Source: Sulfurimonas sp. HSL1-2 (GTDB lineage Bacteria; Campylobacterota; Campylobacteria; Campylobacterales; Sulfurimonadaceae). From it: DNA of 64,000 bases. Made by a program: the position numbers and the translations under genes. Where the stretch lies: NCBI RefSeq assembly GCF_039645565.1, contig NZ_CP147914.1:927573-991572 (forward strand), read 5' to 3'. The notes under the pieces were generated by a model. It did not search any database, was not told the origin of the DNA, and saw only the letters and a program-made list of their open reading frames with translations. Positions 1 through 8,308 of the stretch are shown here, one piece after another. The first letter of the stretch is position 1, and every line of letters begins with the position of its first letter.

Positions 1-771
1 GACGAGCCGGCCGTCTTTTTCGCCGCTTTCGAGGGAGAGAGAGTAGTGAAACGCACCCTTGTAGGGACCTTCGTGAAGTTGCATCGAGAGGATGAAATCG
101 GCGATAAGGGGGATCAGTCTGACAATGTCCCCATCCTGCTTCAGATCATTGAGTTTTAGAAGGCTGTAAAGTGCGGAGGAGGAGTAGGTGGTGAGGACGC
201 GGCGGTCAAAGGTGCCGCTCGTGGCCGTATAGAGCTTATGAAACCCGTGCGTCTTTTCATCCATTGCACGCAGGAGGTACGCTTTGGCCGCCATAATCTT
301 GGTGTAGATCATCTCCCTGTCCACGTTCCGAACGGCCACGACGTCGCCAATCAGCTCTTCGGCTTTCCCCCTGTACTCGATCAGTGCATTATCTTCCGCG
401 CCGGGCCGGGAAAAAGCGATCATAAAACGTGCATTCCTGATAGCCTCTTCATCTGGATGTCGATCGCCGGACGTTGAAAGCAGCCCACCGACGGCATCGA
501 TAACGGCCCCGTAGAGCGGGTGGCTTTGCCCGGTACCGGTGCCGAGGGGCTCGCCGTGGAGATAGGGGGTGACCGAGACGGTCCAGTTGCCATCGAGCGC
601 GATCGATGCCGGCAGCGCTACCGGTGTGCCTGAAAAATGCGATTGCGTAAGCGAACGCGCAAAATGAAGCAGATCGTTTCTGAGACGATCATCGGCGGTG
701 CGGTCGGTGGCAGCGTATGCCGCCCCGATCATCCAAAGCAGTACGATGAGGTAACGGTAGATTCTGATCAT
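1..771 (-). CDS. Exported protein of unknown function, C-terminus cut off by window edge
   Basis: An open frame of 257 codons reads leftward from an ATG at 771 and has no stop before base 1, so the C-terminus is missing. The N-terminus (MIRIYRYLIVLLWMIGAAYA) is a typical signal peptide ending in an AxA-like site, so the protein is probably periplasmic. The rest is helical-looking and ends in the window with motifs like TYSSSALYSLLKL and GAFHYSLSLESG, which recall alpha/alpha-toroid repeat enzymes, but I do not recognise a family. It is the last gene of a minus-strand run with the three small genes to its right. Confidence 0.6.
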   Translation of the reverse strand, partial: MIRIYRYLIVLLWMIGAAYAATDRTADDRLRNDLLHFARSLTQSHFSGTPVALPASIALDGNWTVSVTPYLHGEPLGTGTGQSHPLYGAVIDAVGGLLSTSGDRHPDEEAIRNARFMIAFSRPGAEDNALIEYRGKAEELIGDVVAVRNVDREMIYTKIMAAKAYLLRAMDEKTHGFHKLYTATSGTFDRRVLTTYSSSALYSLLKLNDLKQDGDIVRLIPLIADFILSMQLHEGPYKGAFHYSLSLESGEKDGRLV

Positions 772-825
772 TGTTCTTGTATGAACCTCTCTGGCAATGT
801 TGGAAATGGACACGCAAAAAACTGT

Positions 826-1299
826 TTATCGCTCCAGTTTCGTTTTTACAGTTGCGATCGCCCGGGCGAGGACCGACTTGATGTCACTGAAGTGCGTCTC
901 TTGATTCGTGTTGAAGTCGATAAGCCTGTGTTTGCTCCACCGCTCCCGGTACAGATCATCGATCGCAAACCGCACCTCCTGAATGGCAGGCTGACGGTGG
1001 ACATACCTGCCCGTGACGGTGACGGAAGCCTGCTTCAGTGCACAGTAAAGGTCCAGCCTTTGGGAGAGGGAACAGTCCGAAAGGTGCTCTTTCCGCCATG
1101 AACCCTCATCTGCCAGCAGCGTATCTGCCCTGACCAGGATCTCCAGATCGACCGGGGAAACATGAATGCTTCTTTTCTCATAATCTGGAAGTCCCAGCAC
1201 GATACCGTTTTCGGTTTTATAAACACCTATGACTCCAAAAACGATAAAGGCGCCCAGTGACAGCAGCGCCAACAGTATATAGACTATTTTTTGCTTCAC
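826..1299 (-). CDS. Small membrane-anchored hypothetical protein
   Basis: The 157-residue product has one N-terminal hydrophobic segment (about residues 5-27) followed by a charged soluble domain, which suggests a membrane-anchored periplasmic protein. The start is a GTG with AGGA seven bases upstream. It contains two cysteines (in SDCSLSQRLDLYCALK) that could form a disulfide. I do not recognise a family. It lies between the membrane protein at 1329-1721 and the exported protein at 1-771, all on the same strand, so co-expression is likely. Confidence 0.5.
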   Translation of the reverse strand: MKQKIVYILLALLSLGAFIVFGVIGVYKTENGIVLGLPDYEKRSIHVSPVDLEILVRADTLLADEGSWRKEHLSDCSLSQRLDLYCALKQASVTVTGRYVHRQPAIQEVRFAIDDLYRERWSKHRLIDFNTNQETHFSDIKSVLARAIATVKTKLER

Positions 1300-1328
1300 A
1301 GCGTGATCCTAAAAATCTCCGTGCGGCT

Positions 1329-1721
1329 TCACTCCACCTGCCGGGTGACAAGGTCCCGCGCATATGCGGCGATGAAGGTCAGGTTGGTGAGCAGGAGCGT
1401 CAATAGTACCATAAGGAAGAGAAACACGGCTGCACCGTGTTTGGTGTGGAGATACTTAAGGGACCACACGATGACCGCAAGGCTGACCAGAATGGCCGTA
1501 ATCCCGGTAGCGAGAAAGTTGGGGATGACGGTAAAAGCCCCCTCCGTTCCGTAGCGCCAGAACCGGTGTGATTCGCCTATGGCTTCAATAAAAAAGCCCT
1601 GGATGGGGGTATTGCCCTGAAGGATTTCAAACAGCCCGTGATTGATCATGCCGCCCAGGGCGAGAAGGACGCCCAGTATGGAAGCGGTGACCCTGGTGTG
1701 CCGATTGATTCGTTCAGGCAT
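1329..1721 (-). CDS. Hypothetical integral membrane protein
   Basis: The product has 130 residues and about three hydrophobic segments (roughly residues 10-30, 68-88 and 97-117), so it is an inner-membrane protein. There are no recognisable catalytic motifs. Its start lies four bases after the stop of the upstream gene (1725-2021), which suggests translational coupling in a small operon of unknown purpose. Confidence 0.5.
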   Translation of the reverse strand: MPERINRHTRVTASILGVLLALGGMINHGLFEILQGNTPIQGFFIEAIGESHRFWRYGTEGAFTVIPNFLATGITAILVSLAVIVWSLKYLHTKHGAAVFLFLMVLLTLLLTNLTFIAAYARDLVTRQVE

Positions 1722-1724
1722 CTA

Positions 1725-2021
1725 CTATTTTGTATACCTTTTCGTCAATCGGCAGAAATCGTAAAAATCGCTCAGCATCAGGTAGCGGATCTCTATGTCT
1801 TCAAACTTCTTCTGCAGGATCGGGTGGCCCTGCAGATAGAGTTTGACATCGTTCTGGAACTCTTTGGGATACTCTAGCTTTTCCGCCTGCAGGGAAGAGA
1901 AACAGTCCAAAAAATCAAAAAAAAGTTTTGTCACGATCTTCTCTTTCTCCTGCGATCGGTTCGAAAGAAAATCCGTTGTCTCCTCAAACGTTTTGCATAT
2001 ATTCAACAAACACTCGTTCAT
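1725..2021 (-). CDS. Small hypothetical soluble protein
   Basis: A 98-residue, helical, charged protein with three cysteines and no signal peptide or membrane segment. The family is not recognised. It is the first gene of the minus-strand run leading to 1-771 and has a TATAAT box 44-49 bases upstream of its start, which supports it being a real transcription-unit start. Confidence 0.45.
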   Translation of the reverse strand: MNECLLNICKTFEETTDFLSNRSQEKEKIVTKLFFDFLDCFSSLQAEKLEYPKEFQNDVKLYLQGHPILQKKFEDIEIRYLMLSDFYDFCRLTKRYTK

Positions 2022-2064
2022 CTTACTCTCTTTACTCCGGTGGGTTTGACGGCGATATACAAAA

Positions 2065-2070
2065 ATTATA
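2065..2070 (-). promoter_or_regulatory. Putative -10 box for the 2021-to-1 gene run
   Basis: The minus strand reads GGTATAATTTT here. The exact TATAAT with a preceding G fits the -10-dominated sigma-70 promoters of this phylum. The gene starts at 2021, giving a leader of about 37 bases. Confidence 0.5.
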
Positions 2071-2146
2071 CCTGCAACCTGCCTACGTCACGTTTCGTCT
2101 AACGTATGGAACGTCCGGGATATCCCTGGACATCGCCGTACGCAGG

Positions 2147-4087
2147 TCAGTATGAAAATTTCTCCCGAATGGTGTCGGCGATTTCTACCGGCGTTTTCAA
2201 CTGTGCGAAACAGCTCTGTATCCCGCAGAGCATATAGTTTTTGTTATGGGTGGCTTTGACGCGAACGTAGGGGTAGGTGACCTCGGCCAGGGAAGGGGCG
2301 GCCATAGCCAGTTTGTCGGCATTGGCCTTGACGAGCAGGTCTTCGAAGCGGTAGCGGATCGCCTGGTTGAAGAGGTGGGGGTAGCTGATAGGCGCTTTCG
2401 CCAGTTTGGCAGAGTAGAACTGCAGGGTTGTGAAGGCGAACTGCCGGTAGCTGTCATCCTGGAGCATGCCGAGGCTCAGGAGCAGATCGACAATCACGCC
2501 GATGGAACCGGGGTACAGCGCGTCTGCCGGGTCCGCCTCCGTCGTGAACTCCCCGCGACTCAGATACCAGCGTCCGTTCTCATAGAACTCCTCCAGCGCG
2601 AAGTCGGCCATCCGCTGCGCCTGCATGAGCCAGACGTTTTCATAAGTGGCTTCATACGCTTTGATGAACGCGGTGCCGAGGTAGGCGTAATCTTCCAAAA
2701 AGGCGCCGACCTTCGGGGTGCTGTGAATGAGGCCCGAGTGGAAGAGTGCTCCCTGGGGCATCACAAAATCCATAAGCGCCTCCAGTGCATCGACGGCCTT
2801 TTGCGTGTAGAGGGGGTCGGATTTCCCCAGCTCGAAGAGGCCGCGGATCATCATCGCGCTCCACGAGGTCTGCACTTTTTTGTCGATAAAGGGGTATTCG
2901 CGCGCTTGTCTCAGGGAGAGGAAGACCTCCCGTACGGCGTCGAACCACTCCGGGCGGTCGGCGGGCGCTTCGAGCCAGACGATGTTGCGGCCCATGAAGT
3001 TGCCCTCCGGCGTCACATGCAACGTGGCGAGGATCGTTTCCGTATCGTCTGCGCCGAAGCCGTGTTCGAGCAGTGCGGTTTTGGCCGTGTCGTATTCAAA
3101 AGTGTAGTAGATGCCCTGCTTGCCTTCGGTGTCGGCATCGCTGGCGGAGTAGAAGAGGCCGTCTTCTTGCATTTTCCCGGTCATGAAGTCGGCGATCTCT
3201 TTGGCAATGAGGGTATAGCTCGCGTCATTCAGCATACGTCCGGCACGGGCGTAGAGCTCGCAATGCAGCCCGTTGTCGAAGGTCATCTTCTCAAAACGGG
3301 GTACCAGCCAATTCACGTCGGTACTGTAGCGGCAGAAGCCGCCGTCGATGAGGTCGTACATGCCGCCCCGGTGCATTGTAGAGAGGGTCTGCGTCAGCAT
3401 CTTCTCGGCATCGGGATTGTCTTGCAGCAGCACGATGTCCAGCAGCGCGTTAAGGGTGTAGATCTGAGGGAATTTCAGATCATTCGAAAAGCCGCCGCTG
3501 TTCGGCTCGAAAATGCGAAGCGCCTGTTTGACGAAGCGCTGTATCAGGGTGGCATTGAGCTGTTTTACCTCTACTGCCTGCGGGGCAGGTTTGTCCAGAT
3601 AGGCCTGAATCTCGTCGGCACTTTTGAACAGGCTCTCATCTTTTTGCGCCACTTTGGCCGCAATGAGTTTAGAGAGCTCCGTGAAACCGATCTTCTCTCC
3701 GCGGGAGTCCGGCGTGATGTAGGTACCGGCAAAGATGGGCCGGTTGTCCGGGGTGCAGAAGACGGAAGTGGGCCATCCGCTCGGTTTGCGGTTCAGCAGG
3801 TGGTGTACCTCCTGGTAGTATTTGTCGATATCCGGGCGCTCTTCGCGGTCAACTTTGATGCAGATATAGTGCTCGTTCAGGATCGCGGCGATCTTTTCAT
3901 TGCTGAACACATCGTGCTCCATGGCGTGGCACCAGTGGCAGGTGCTGTAGCCGACCGAGATGAAAAGGGGGCGCTCTTCCGTGCGGGCGCGTTCGAACGC
4001 TTCGTCGCACCAGGGGTACCACTCTATGGGGTTGTCTTTGTGTTGCTGCAGATAGGGCGAGTCTTCGAGGGCGAGTCTGTTGGGCAT
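2147..4087 (-). CDS. Thioredoxin-domain protein of the YyaL/DUF255 (SPATA20-like) family
   Basis: At 646 residues this is close to the usual length of the family (about 650-700). Residues about 1-160 form a thioredoxin-like DUF255 domain with the active-site motif C50-HW-C53 (in STCHWCHAMEHDVF). The rest is the alpha/alpha-barrel, glycosidase-like part, with the family signature FEKMTFDNG and the segment SASDADTEGKQGIYYTF. There is no signal peptide, so the protein is cytoplasmic. The family is widely conserved but its reaction is not settled. It stands alone, with a 166-base gap downstream of the small gene at 4254. Confidence 0.9.
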   Translation of the reverse strand: MPNRLALEDSPYLQQHKDNPIEWYPWCDEAFERARTEERPLFISVGYSTCHWCHAMEHDVFSNEKIAAILNEHYICIKVDREERPDIDKYYQEVHHLLNRKPSGWPTSVFCTPDNRPIFAGTYITPDSRGEKIGFTELSKLIAAKVAQKDESLFKSADEIQAYLDKPAPQAVEVKQLNATLIQRFVKQALRIFEPNSGGFSNDLKFPQIYTLNALLDIVLLQDNPDAEKMLTQTLSTMHRGGMYDLIDGGFCRYSTDVNWLVPRFEKMTFDNGLHCELYARAGRMLNDASYTLIAKEIADFMTGKMQEDGLFYSASDADTEGKQGIYYTFEYDTAKTALLEHGFGADDTETILATLHVTPEGNFMGRNIVWLEAPADRPEWFDAVREVFLSLRQAREYPFIDKKVQTSWSAMMIRGLFELGKSDPLYTQKAVDALEALMDFVMPQGALFHSGLIHSTPKVGAFLEDYAYLGTAFIKAYEATYENVWLMQAQRMADFALEEFYENGRWYLSRGEFTTEADPADALYPGSIGVIVDLLLSLGMLQDDSYRQFAFTTLQFYSAKLAKAPISYPHLFNQAIRYRFEDLLVKANADKLAMAAPSLAEVTYPYVRVKATHNKNYMLCGIQSCFAQLKTPVEIADTIREKFSY

Positions 4088-4253
4088 GGGTTTCCGATCT
4101 GTTTTGGAAAGGACTTTAACAAACGAATCTATGTTCGCGCCGAGCGTATTGCGAATTCAGCGATAGTCCTTTGTTTTTGTTCGATATGCAAGATCCGCTC
4201 TTTTGGTCTTAACGTCCTTTTTTTGATTCGGCTACATATGCGTAAGACACTAA

Positions 4254-4574
4254 TCAGTGCGATAAGTGATGTTCTTCTATGATCTCGGTAAAGGCCGCCT
4301 GGAGCACGGCTTCGTCCGGGAGCTCGCCGCGCGCTGCTTTGCCCCGAAGATCGTAGAGCTCGAAAAGACGTGCAACATCTTCTTGCTTCAGTTCGAAGCC
4401 TTTTGCTTCGATTGACCGCAGGAGTCCTTCGCTGACAGCAATTTGGTGCTCTTTATTTGCCACTGTCCACGCCTCACCCATGTACCAGTAGACCACCATG
4501 TCAGTGACTGGGTAATGTCCTTTTTTGATGTAGGTGTAGTCATTGAAATATCGTTCCAGTCTGTCCAATTGCAT
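4254..4574 (-). CDS. Small conserved-looking hypothetical protein
   Basis: A 106-residue acidic helical protein without membrane segments. Two in-frame ATGs occur. The upstream one (4580) sits directly against AGGAGG, while the one at 4574 has it at six bases, so I chose 4574. It follows trxC on the same strand after 58 bases and could be co-transcribed with it. The family is not recognised. Confidence 0.5.
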   Translation of the reverse strand: MQLDRLERYFNDYTYIKKGHYPVTDMVVYWYMGEAWTVANKEHQIAVSEGLLRSIEAKGFELKQEDVARLFELYDLRGKAARGELPDEAVLQAAFTEIIEEHHLSH

Positions 4575-4632
4575 CAGCATCCTCCTGGCTTACATAACAG
4601 GAGGTGTGCAAATGTCGGTCCCGACTGCTTTG

Positions 4633-5103
4633 TCAGCGACTATCTGCATCCTGACGGTAGGCGTTACATTTGGCGATGTACTTCCCGGTCCACTTTTGGA
4701 GCTCTTCCACGCTCATCGCCCTGGCCCTGCGGTTGATCTCATACCCGTTTTTAAAGAGAATCAGCGTCGGTACGGAGCGGATGTTATAACGTGCTGCAAG
4801 CAGCTTTTGCGTATCGGTATCGACTTTGAGGAAACGGGCCTTCATCGGCAGGGCTGCGGCCGCCTCTTCGAATGCCGGGGCCATCGTGCGGCAGGGACCG
4901 CACCAGGGCGCCCAGAAATCGACGACCACCACGATGTCGCTGTTCCAGATATGCTTCATAAAGGCCGCATCATCCACGCCGACCGGTTTCGTCTCCAGCA
5001 GCGAAGCCTTGCAGTGCGTGCAGTCGGCTTCGCTGTAATGCTCCTGTACGGGAATGGTGTTGATCTCACTGCAATGGGGACAGACCACTTTTTGTGTATC
5101 CAT
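4633..5103 (-). CDS. trxC: Thioredoxin 2 (zinc-ribbon thioredoxin)
   Basis: This 156-residue protein has an N-terminal zinc ribbon with four cysteines (C8, C11, C28, C31; motifs CPHC and CTHC). A thioredoxin fold follows with the active site WCGPC at residues 67-71 and the conserved cis-proline in RSVPTLILF. That arrangement and length are those of TrxC/thioredoxin 2, a cytoplasmic disulfide reductase often tied to oxidative stress. GGAGG lies nine bases before the ATG. It forms the left flank of the integron remnant. Confidence 0.9.
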   Translation of the reverse strand: MDTQKVVCPHCSEINTIPVQEHYSEADCTHCKASLLETKPVGVDDAAFMKHIWNSDIVVVVDFWAPWCGPCRTMAPAFEEAAAALPMKARFLKVDTDTQKLLAARYNIRSVPTLILFKNGYEINRRARAMSVEELQKWTGKYIAKCNAYRQDADSR

Positions 5104-5152
5104 AACGCTATGCCTCCGGGTCTAGATCTCTTTCCGCCCCGGGCGCGGTGTG

Positions 5153-5158
5153 ATTTTA
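5153..5158 (-). promoter_or_regulatory. Putative -10 box for trxC
   Basis: The minus strand reads GCGTAAAATCAC, with TAAAAT 50 bases upstream of the trxC start. One mismatch to TATAAT; no convincing -35. Confidence 0.35.
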
Positions 5159-5263
5159 CGCTGTCATACAGCATGGAAAATCAGCGCTGACCCATGGAGC
5201 TATAATCTATCCCTTGCAAGTTTCAAACTATGAAAGATGAAACAGTACATCTTGGAGTGCCAA

Positions 5264-5335
5264 GCATAACGTTTAGGATGAGCAATCAAAAAGCCGCCTG
5301 CGGGCTTTTGACAGGTCGCCTCTGATTTGTTAAAT
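5264..5335 (-). repeat. attC site of cassette A (distal end of array, diverged)
   Basis: A 72-base site. Read on the minus strand it starts ATTTAAC and ends GTTATGC, with the same central hairpin (GCCCGCAGGCGGC) as the others. It carries several substitutions, and the terminal R' box departs from GTTRRRY (T in the fifth position). It is the oldest-looking full-length site and marks the left end of the array. Confidence 0.8.
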
Positions 5336-5338
5336 ACT

Positions 5339-6130
5339 TCAGCATGGCACGACGCTGAATGCACTCCCGACGGCACTGGCCATAGCGTTGATGATCTCTG
5401 TCGTGATTCTGGCCCTGTTGAAAGCGATATCGCAAAGCATGGCGAAGACCGCCAGCAGGTAAACCAGATAGCCGAAACCTGTGTAGTCGTTATAGAGGAT
5501 CGTGTAGAACCAGTTTTGTTCAAAAAGGTAGAAGTAGGAGCATATGGCGCTCGATAACAGCAGAAGAACTCCGGGAAAAAACAGGTGTTCCGTCGCTTCC
5601 GGTTTGAGGAAAGAGACCGTCAGCAAGAGGATGAAGACGAGCGCGTTGATCCCTAGAAATATCCTGACGTCCAGGGTCAGTTTCGCCACGATCGCCATGT
5701 ACTTTGCCTGCATAAAATCGGCGAGCTTCTCTTTGGCCTTTTCCGCTGTAGCGATTTCAAACGCGATGTAGTTCGTCAAACGTTCTTCCCACTTTTTTCG
5801 GCATTCGCAATCCAGATTCCGGAGTTTGAAAAGCTGTTCCGCCAGGATGGCCGGTACATCGTTTTTCAGCATCTGTTTGTAGGCTGCCAGTTTTGCATCG
5901 GCCTGGAGGTTGAACGCTTCGGCTTTCGTGCCCAACAGCGTTTTCAGAGTTTGCGATTGTGGCCACCGGATGGCATCGATCTTTGTATCGACATCGTTTT
6001 TGAGTTTCCACTCGATGAACCCGCTTGCCGATTTTTCAATAGTGTGAGGATCGGAAAACGTCAATAAGAAGAGGGGAACAAAAAGAATGACGCCAAGTAG
6101 GCCAAAAGCACGGAGCAGCTGTTTTTTCAA
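5339..6130 (-). CDS. Cassette A gene: hypothetical membrane protein
   Basis: A 263-residue protein with an N-terminal hydrophobic segment (about residues 7-27), a long soluble helical part containing a CEC motif, and about three C-terminal membrane segments. I chose the TTG at 6130 because AAAGGA lies five bases upstream and the longer reading would begin inside the attC site. Its base composition is nearer to the host than that of the other cassettes. The stop codon falls just before its attC. The family is not recognised; a signalling or envelope role is only a guess. Confidence 0.6.
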   Translation of the reverse strand: MKKQLLRAFGLLGVILFVPLFLLTFSDPHTIEKSASGFIEWKLKNDVDTKIDAIRWPQSQTLKTLLGTKAEAFNLQADAKLAAYKQMLKNDVPAILAEQLFKLRNLDCECRKKWEERLTNYIAFEIATAEKAKEKLADFMQAKYMAIVAKLTLDVRIFLGINALVFILLLTVSFLKPEATEHLFFPGVLLLLSSAICSYFYLFEQNWFYTILYNDYTGFGYLVYLLAVFAMLCDIAFNRARITTEIINAMASAVGSAFSVVPC

Positions 6131-6161
6131 TGGATTCCTTTGTGTGTTGGAGGTTTGAATT

Positions 6162-6217
6162 GCGTAACCCAAAAGCCGCCCGAGGGTTTTTGATTGGTCT
6201 CCTCTGATTTGTTAGGC
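6162..6217 (-). repeat. attC site of cassette B, internally shortened (56 bases)
   Basis: It matches the other sites from R'' GCCTAAC through the central hairpin. It then lacks about 16 bases of the ATTGCTCATTTTAAAC segment and ends in a non-consensus GTTACGC. The missing part belongs to the L'/R' side, so folding into the recombinogenic hairpin should be impaired. Confidence 0.8.
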
Positions 6218-6646
6218 ACTTCCTTGTTTTGTTTGTAGTTTTTTGAATAAATACACTGCAAGTGATCCAATCGCAACGACACTGACACCTGCCCAAAAAA
6301 CTTGCCTACTTGTCTTCACTCCTTCAGTCACATACCTAGCAAAGTGTTCGCAATTATTTCCAAACAAATCGTATTCTGGGTTCTCTAAAGCTTCTTTAAT
6401 TCGTTGTATAGCTTTTTGAGTATCAGTTACCTTGCCAATAATATCCCAATTTCCTGTATGTCCAAGCCAATCTGCTCTAATACTTGGCGGTGTCTGGTGA
6501 ATGACAATTGGATGAGAACCATCCGACTCAGGATGTTCTAATATATTTCCTATGTCTATTACACCATAGTGAGAAATTGGGATTCCATTTTTTTCTGATG
6601 GTTGAACAGCTAAATACAAACCATCTTGGTGACTTTGGTATGGCAT
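6212..6646 (-). CDS. Cassette B gene: LRAT/NlpC-P60-like domain protein with membrane tail
   Basis: This 144-residue protein shows the hallmarks of the LRAT (H-box) branch of the NlpC/P60 fold: a His in ISHYGVIDIG near residue 25 and a catalytic-type Cys in NNCEHFARYV near residue 100. A C-terminal membrane segment follows (about residues 118-137). In other organisms such proteins are thiol acyltransferases or hydrolases acting on lipids; the substrate here is unknown. The ATG at 6646 was chosen because AGGAG lies seven bases upstream and longer frames run into attC. The stop codon overlaps the R'' box of its attC. The low G+C marks it as foreign. Confidence 0.75.
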   Translation of the reverse strand: MPYQSHQDGLYLAVQPSEKNGIPISHYGVIDIGNILEHPESDGSHPIVIHQTPPSIRADWLGHTGNWDIIGKVTDTQKAIQRIKEALENPEYDLFGNNCEHFARYVTEGVKTSRQVFWAGVSVVAIGSLAVYLFKKLQTKQGSA

Positions 6647-6663
6647 ATTATTTACTCCTAATT

Positions 6664-6735
6664 GCCTAACGTTTAAAATGAGCAATCAAAAAGCCGCCCG
6701 CGGGTTTTTGATTGGTCTCCTTTGGTTTGTTAGGT
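6664..6735 (-). repeat. attC site of cassette C
   Basis: A 72-base site: R'' ACCTAAC, L'' region AAACCAAAGGAGACC, a near-perfect stem CAATCAAAAA/CTTTTTGATTG around CCGCGGGCGG, then GCTCATTTTAAAC and R' GTTAGGC. Both boxes fit RYYYAAC/GTTRRRY. Confidence 0.88.
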
Positions 6736-7404
6736 ATTGTCATGTCTTAACTCGCCTGTAACTTTTGTAATACGAAGTGCCAATGCAAATAGCAACAAGA
6801 ATGGTGCTAAAGCAAATAAACTTTTTTCAAAATCATTTTTTTGAGAAAGCTCTTTCATGTCGAGCAAAATGAAGCGTTGTTTATTGTAATCATTAATAGT
6901 TTGCTTCAAATGCTCATAAATATCTGGATACATAGGCTTGAAAGACATAGGAGGTAGATTTTCAAAGTTGATTACTGGATGATCATTTACATCATATTGT
7001 GAAATAGATTTATTTGCATCTTTAATCCATTTGCATTCTAACTTTCTATTTCTCTCTATTTCATCAAAATTATCCGGTGAATATTCAGTCCTTATAGAAT
7101 CTGTACAGTAATATGAATGTGCTGAAGGGTCTAAATCATACTTTATCTGACTAAATAAAAATTTCAATCGATGTTCTTCTATTTCGAACCAACGTTTTGC
7201 TGTATCCATACGTTGTTCCGATGTAAGAGAAATGATGCCTATTAATGCTGCAAACAGCCAAAGATAATCAATTTTTTTCCATGTTTTTTTTGATAAATTT
7301 TTATGCCACAAAAATGGAGCATGCATTATCAGAAGAATAGTTAAAAAAAATAAAAGCATGTACCATACATTGCTAATCATTACATTTATAATAAAATCAT
7401 TCAT
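6730..7404 (-). CDS. Cassette C gene: hypothetical membrane protein
   Basis: A 224-residue protein with two N-terminal membrane segments (about residues 10-30 and 45-62), a central soluble region of about 130 residues with a conserved-looking YYC and CKW cysteine pair, and one C-terminal membrane segment (about 193-212). The central part probably faces one compartment as a sensor or effector domain. It is strongly AT-rich compared with the chromosome. The stop codon lies inside its attC site. No family recognised. Confidence 0.65.
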   Translation of the reverse strand: MNDFIINVMISNVWYMLLFFLTILLIMHAPFLWHKNLSKKTWKKIDYLWLFAALIGIISLTSEQRMDTAKRWFEIEEHRLKFLFSQIKYDLDPSAHSYYCTDSIRTEYSPDNFDEIERNRKLECKWIKDANKSISQYDVNDHPVINFENLPPMSFKPMYPDIYEHLKQTINDYNKQRFILLDMKELSQKNDFEKSLFALAPFLLLFALALRITKVTGELRHDNT

Positions 7405-7429
7405 ATATTTTCTTTCATTCTATTGTGAT

Positions 7430-7501
7430 ACCTAACGTTTAAAATGAGCAATCAAAAAGCCGCGCGCGGGTTTTTGATTGGTCTCCTCTGATTTGTTATA
7501 T
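7430..7501 (-). repeat. attC site of cassette D-E
   Basis: A 72-base site with R'' ATATAAC, central CCGCGCGCGG hairpin and R' GTTAGGT. R'' complements the GTTATAT box at 9074-9080 that leads gene E, not a box next to gene D, which shows that D and E now form one cassette. Confidence 0.88.
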
Positions 7502-7508
7502 GCTTTCA

Positions 7509-8282
7509 TTATTGAAATGGGTCATAATAATCCTGCTGTAAAATTTGAGGAAATCGCTTTTCTATCAAACTTATTAAATGCTCAATAGTTTGTAAATATC
7601 TGAAAACTAGATTCTCTCCATGTATGCTGTGTGGCCAAATACATATTAAATTTTCTTCATTTACATTGACAGGGGTTTGTAAATTTAAATATTGTGCTAA
7701 TTTCTGTTGTGATTGCTCAAATAAATAAAAGACTCTTTTTAATATGGGGTCTTTTAGTGGAAGATGCCCTGGATTGTCCTGACGAAAAAGAACGCATGCC
7801 TCGCCAACATCAAAAAAATCTAAATGGATTGTTGGAAAGGATGCTACACAAGAATAAAGCTTGTGTATATTAATAAAATAAAATATGGTGCTTAAAACAC
7901 TATAGTCATGAATAGATTGAGGAGTTCCATAATATGGATAACGACCAGTTATAATTCTACTTTCATGACGTTTTTTCATTTCCCGAAGAACATCTACCGT
8001 AAAAACTTCAAGATTTTCATGATGATCAATTATTTTGTGATGGTCTCGGCATAACCAAATGAGATTGTCATAACTATTTTTATTTCCATTACAAGGTTCG
8101 TTGGCTCTTGGACCGTTAACCCCTACAATATGTGCTCTTTCACCCAAATTTACCCGGCCGTCAGAAAGTACCTTATTACAAAATTCATTTTCATGATTAA
8201 AACTGCACCGGCCTCCTGCATTGGTAATTAACAGTGTTGTATCGTTAATGCTGATCGATCGGTTTTTACTCTTATTAATCAT
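7509..8282 (-). CDS. Cassette D gene: HNH endonuclease-domain protein
   Basis: In this 257-residue protein, residues about 20-110 form an HNH nuclease domain. It has a Cys near residue 26 (GGRCSFNHE), the ERAHIVGV His motif, Asn in YDNLIWLCRDHHKIID, and the closing His pair. The C-terminal half (about 115-257) is helical and unlike SAVED or other familiar partners. DNA cleavage is the family activity; the target is unknown. The start ATG is preceded by AGAGGAG seven bases upstream, and that sequence is itself part of a broken attC. It follows gene E after 26 bases and is probably translated from the same transcript. Confidence 0.75.
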   Translation of the reverse strand: MINKSKNRSISINDTTLLITNAGGRCSFNHENEFCNKVLSDGRVNLGERAHIVGVNGPRANEPCNGNKNSYDNLIWLCRDHHKIIDHHENLEVFTVDVLREMKKRHESRIITGRYPYYGTPQSIHDYSVLSTIFYFINIHKLYSCVASFPTIHLDFFDVGEACVLFRQDNPGHLPLKDPILKRVFYLFEQSQQKLAQYLNLQTPVNVNEENLICIWPHSIHGENLVFRYLQTIEHLISLIEKRFPQILQQDYYDPFQ

Positions 8283-8284
8283 TA

Positions 8285-8308
8285 ATTGGCTCCTCTGATT
8301 TGTTATGT
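8285..8308 (-). repeat. Half attC (R''-L'' only) between genes E and D
   Basis: The minus strand starts ACATAACAAATCAGAGGAGC and continues CAAT, matching the R''-L'' half of the array's attC sites except for one missing A. The hairpin centre, L' and R' are absent and gene D's ATG follows directly. The AGAGGAG part is well placed as gene D's ribosome binding site. Confidence 0.8.

Noticed and set aside
2246-4282. 678-residue plus-strand frame opposite the DUF255 gene
   Set aside because: It is the antisense shadow of a well-supported gene in G+C-rich DNA; the translation has no domain and no ribosome binding site.
5201-5206. TATAAT on the plus strand at the left edge of the array
   Set aside because: It would transcribe antisense to every cassette gene and no plus-strand gene follows; probably chance or a relic of the pre-integron locus.
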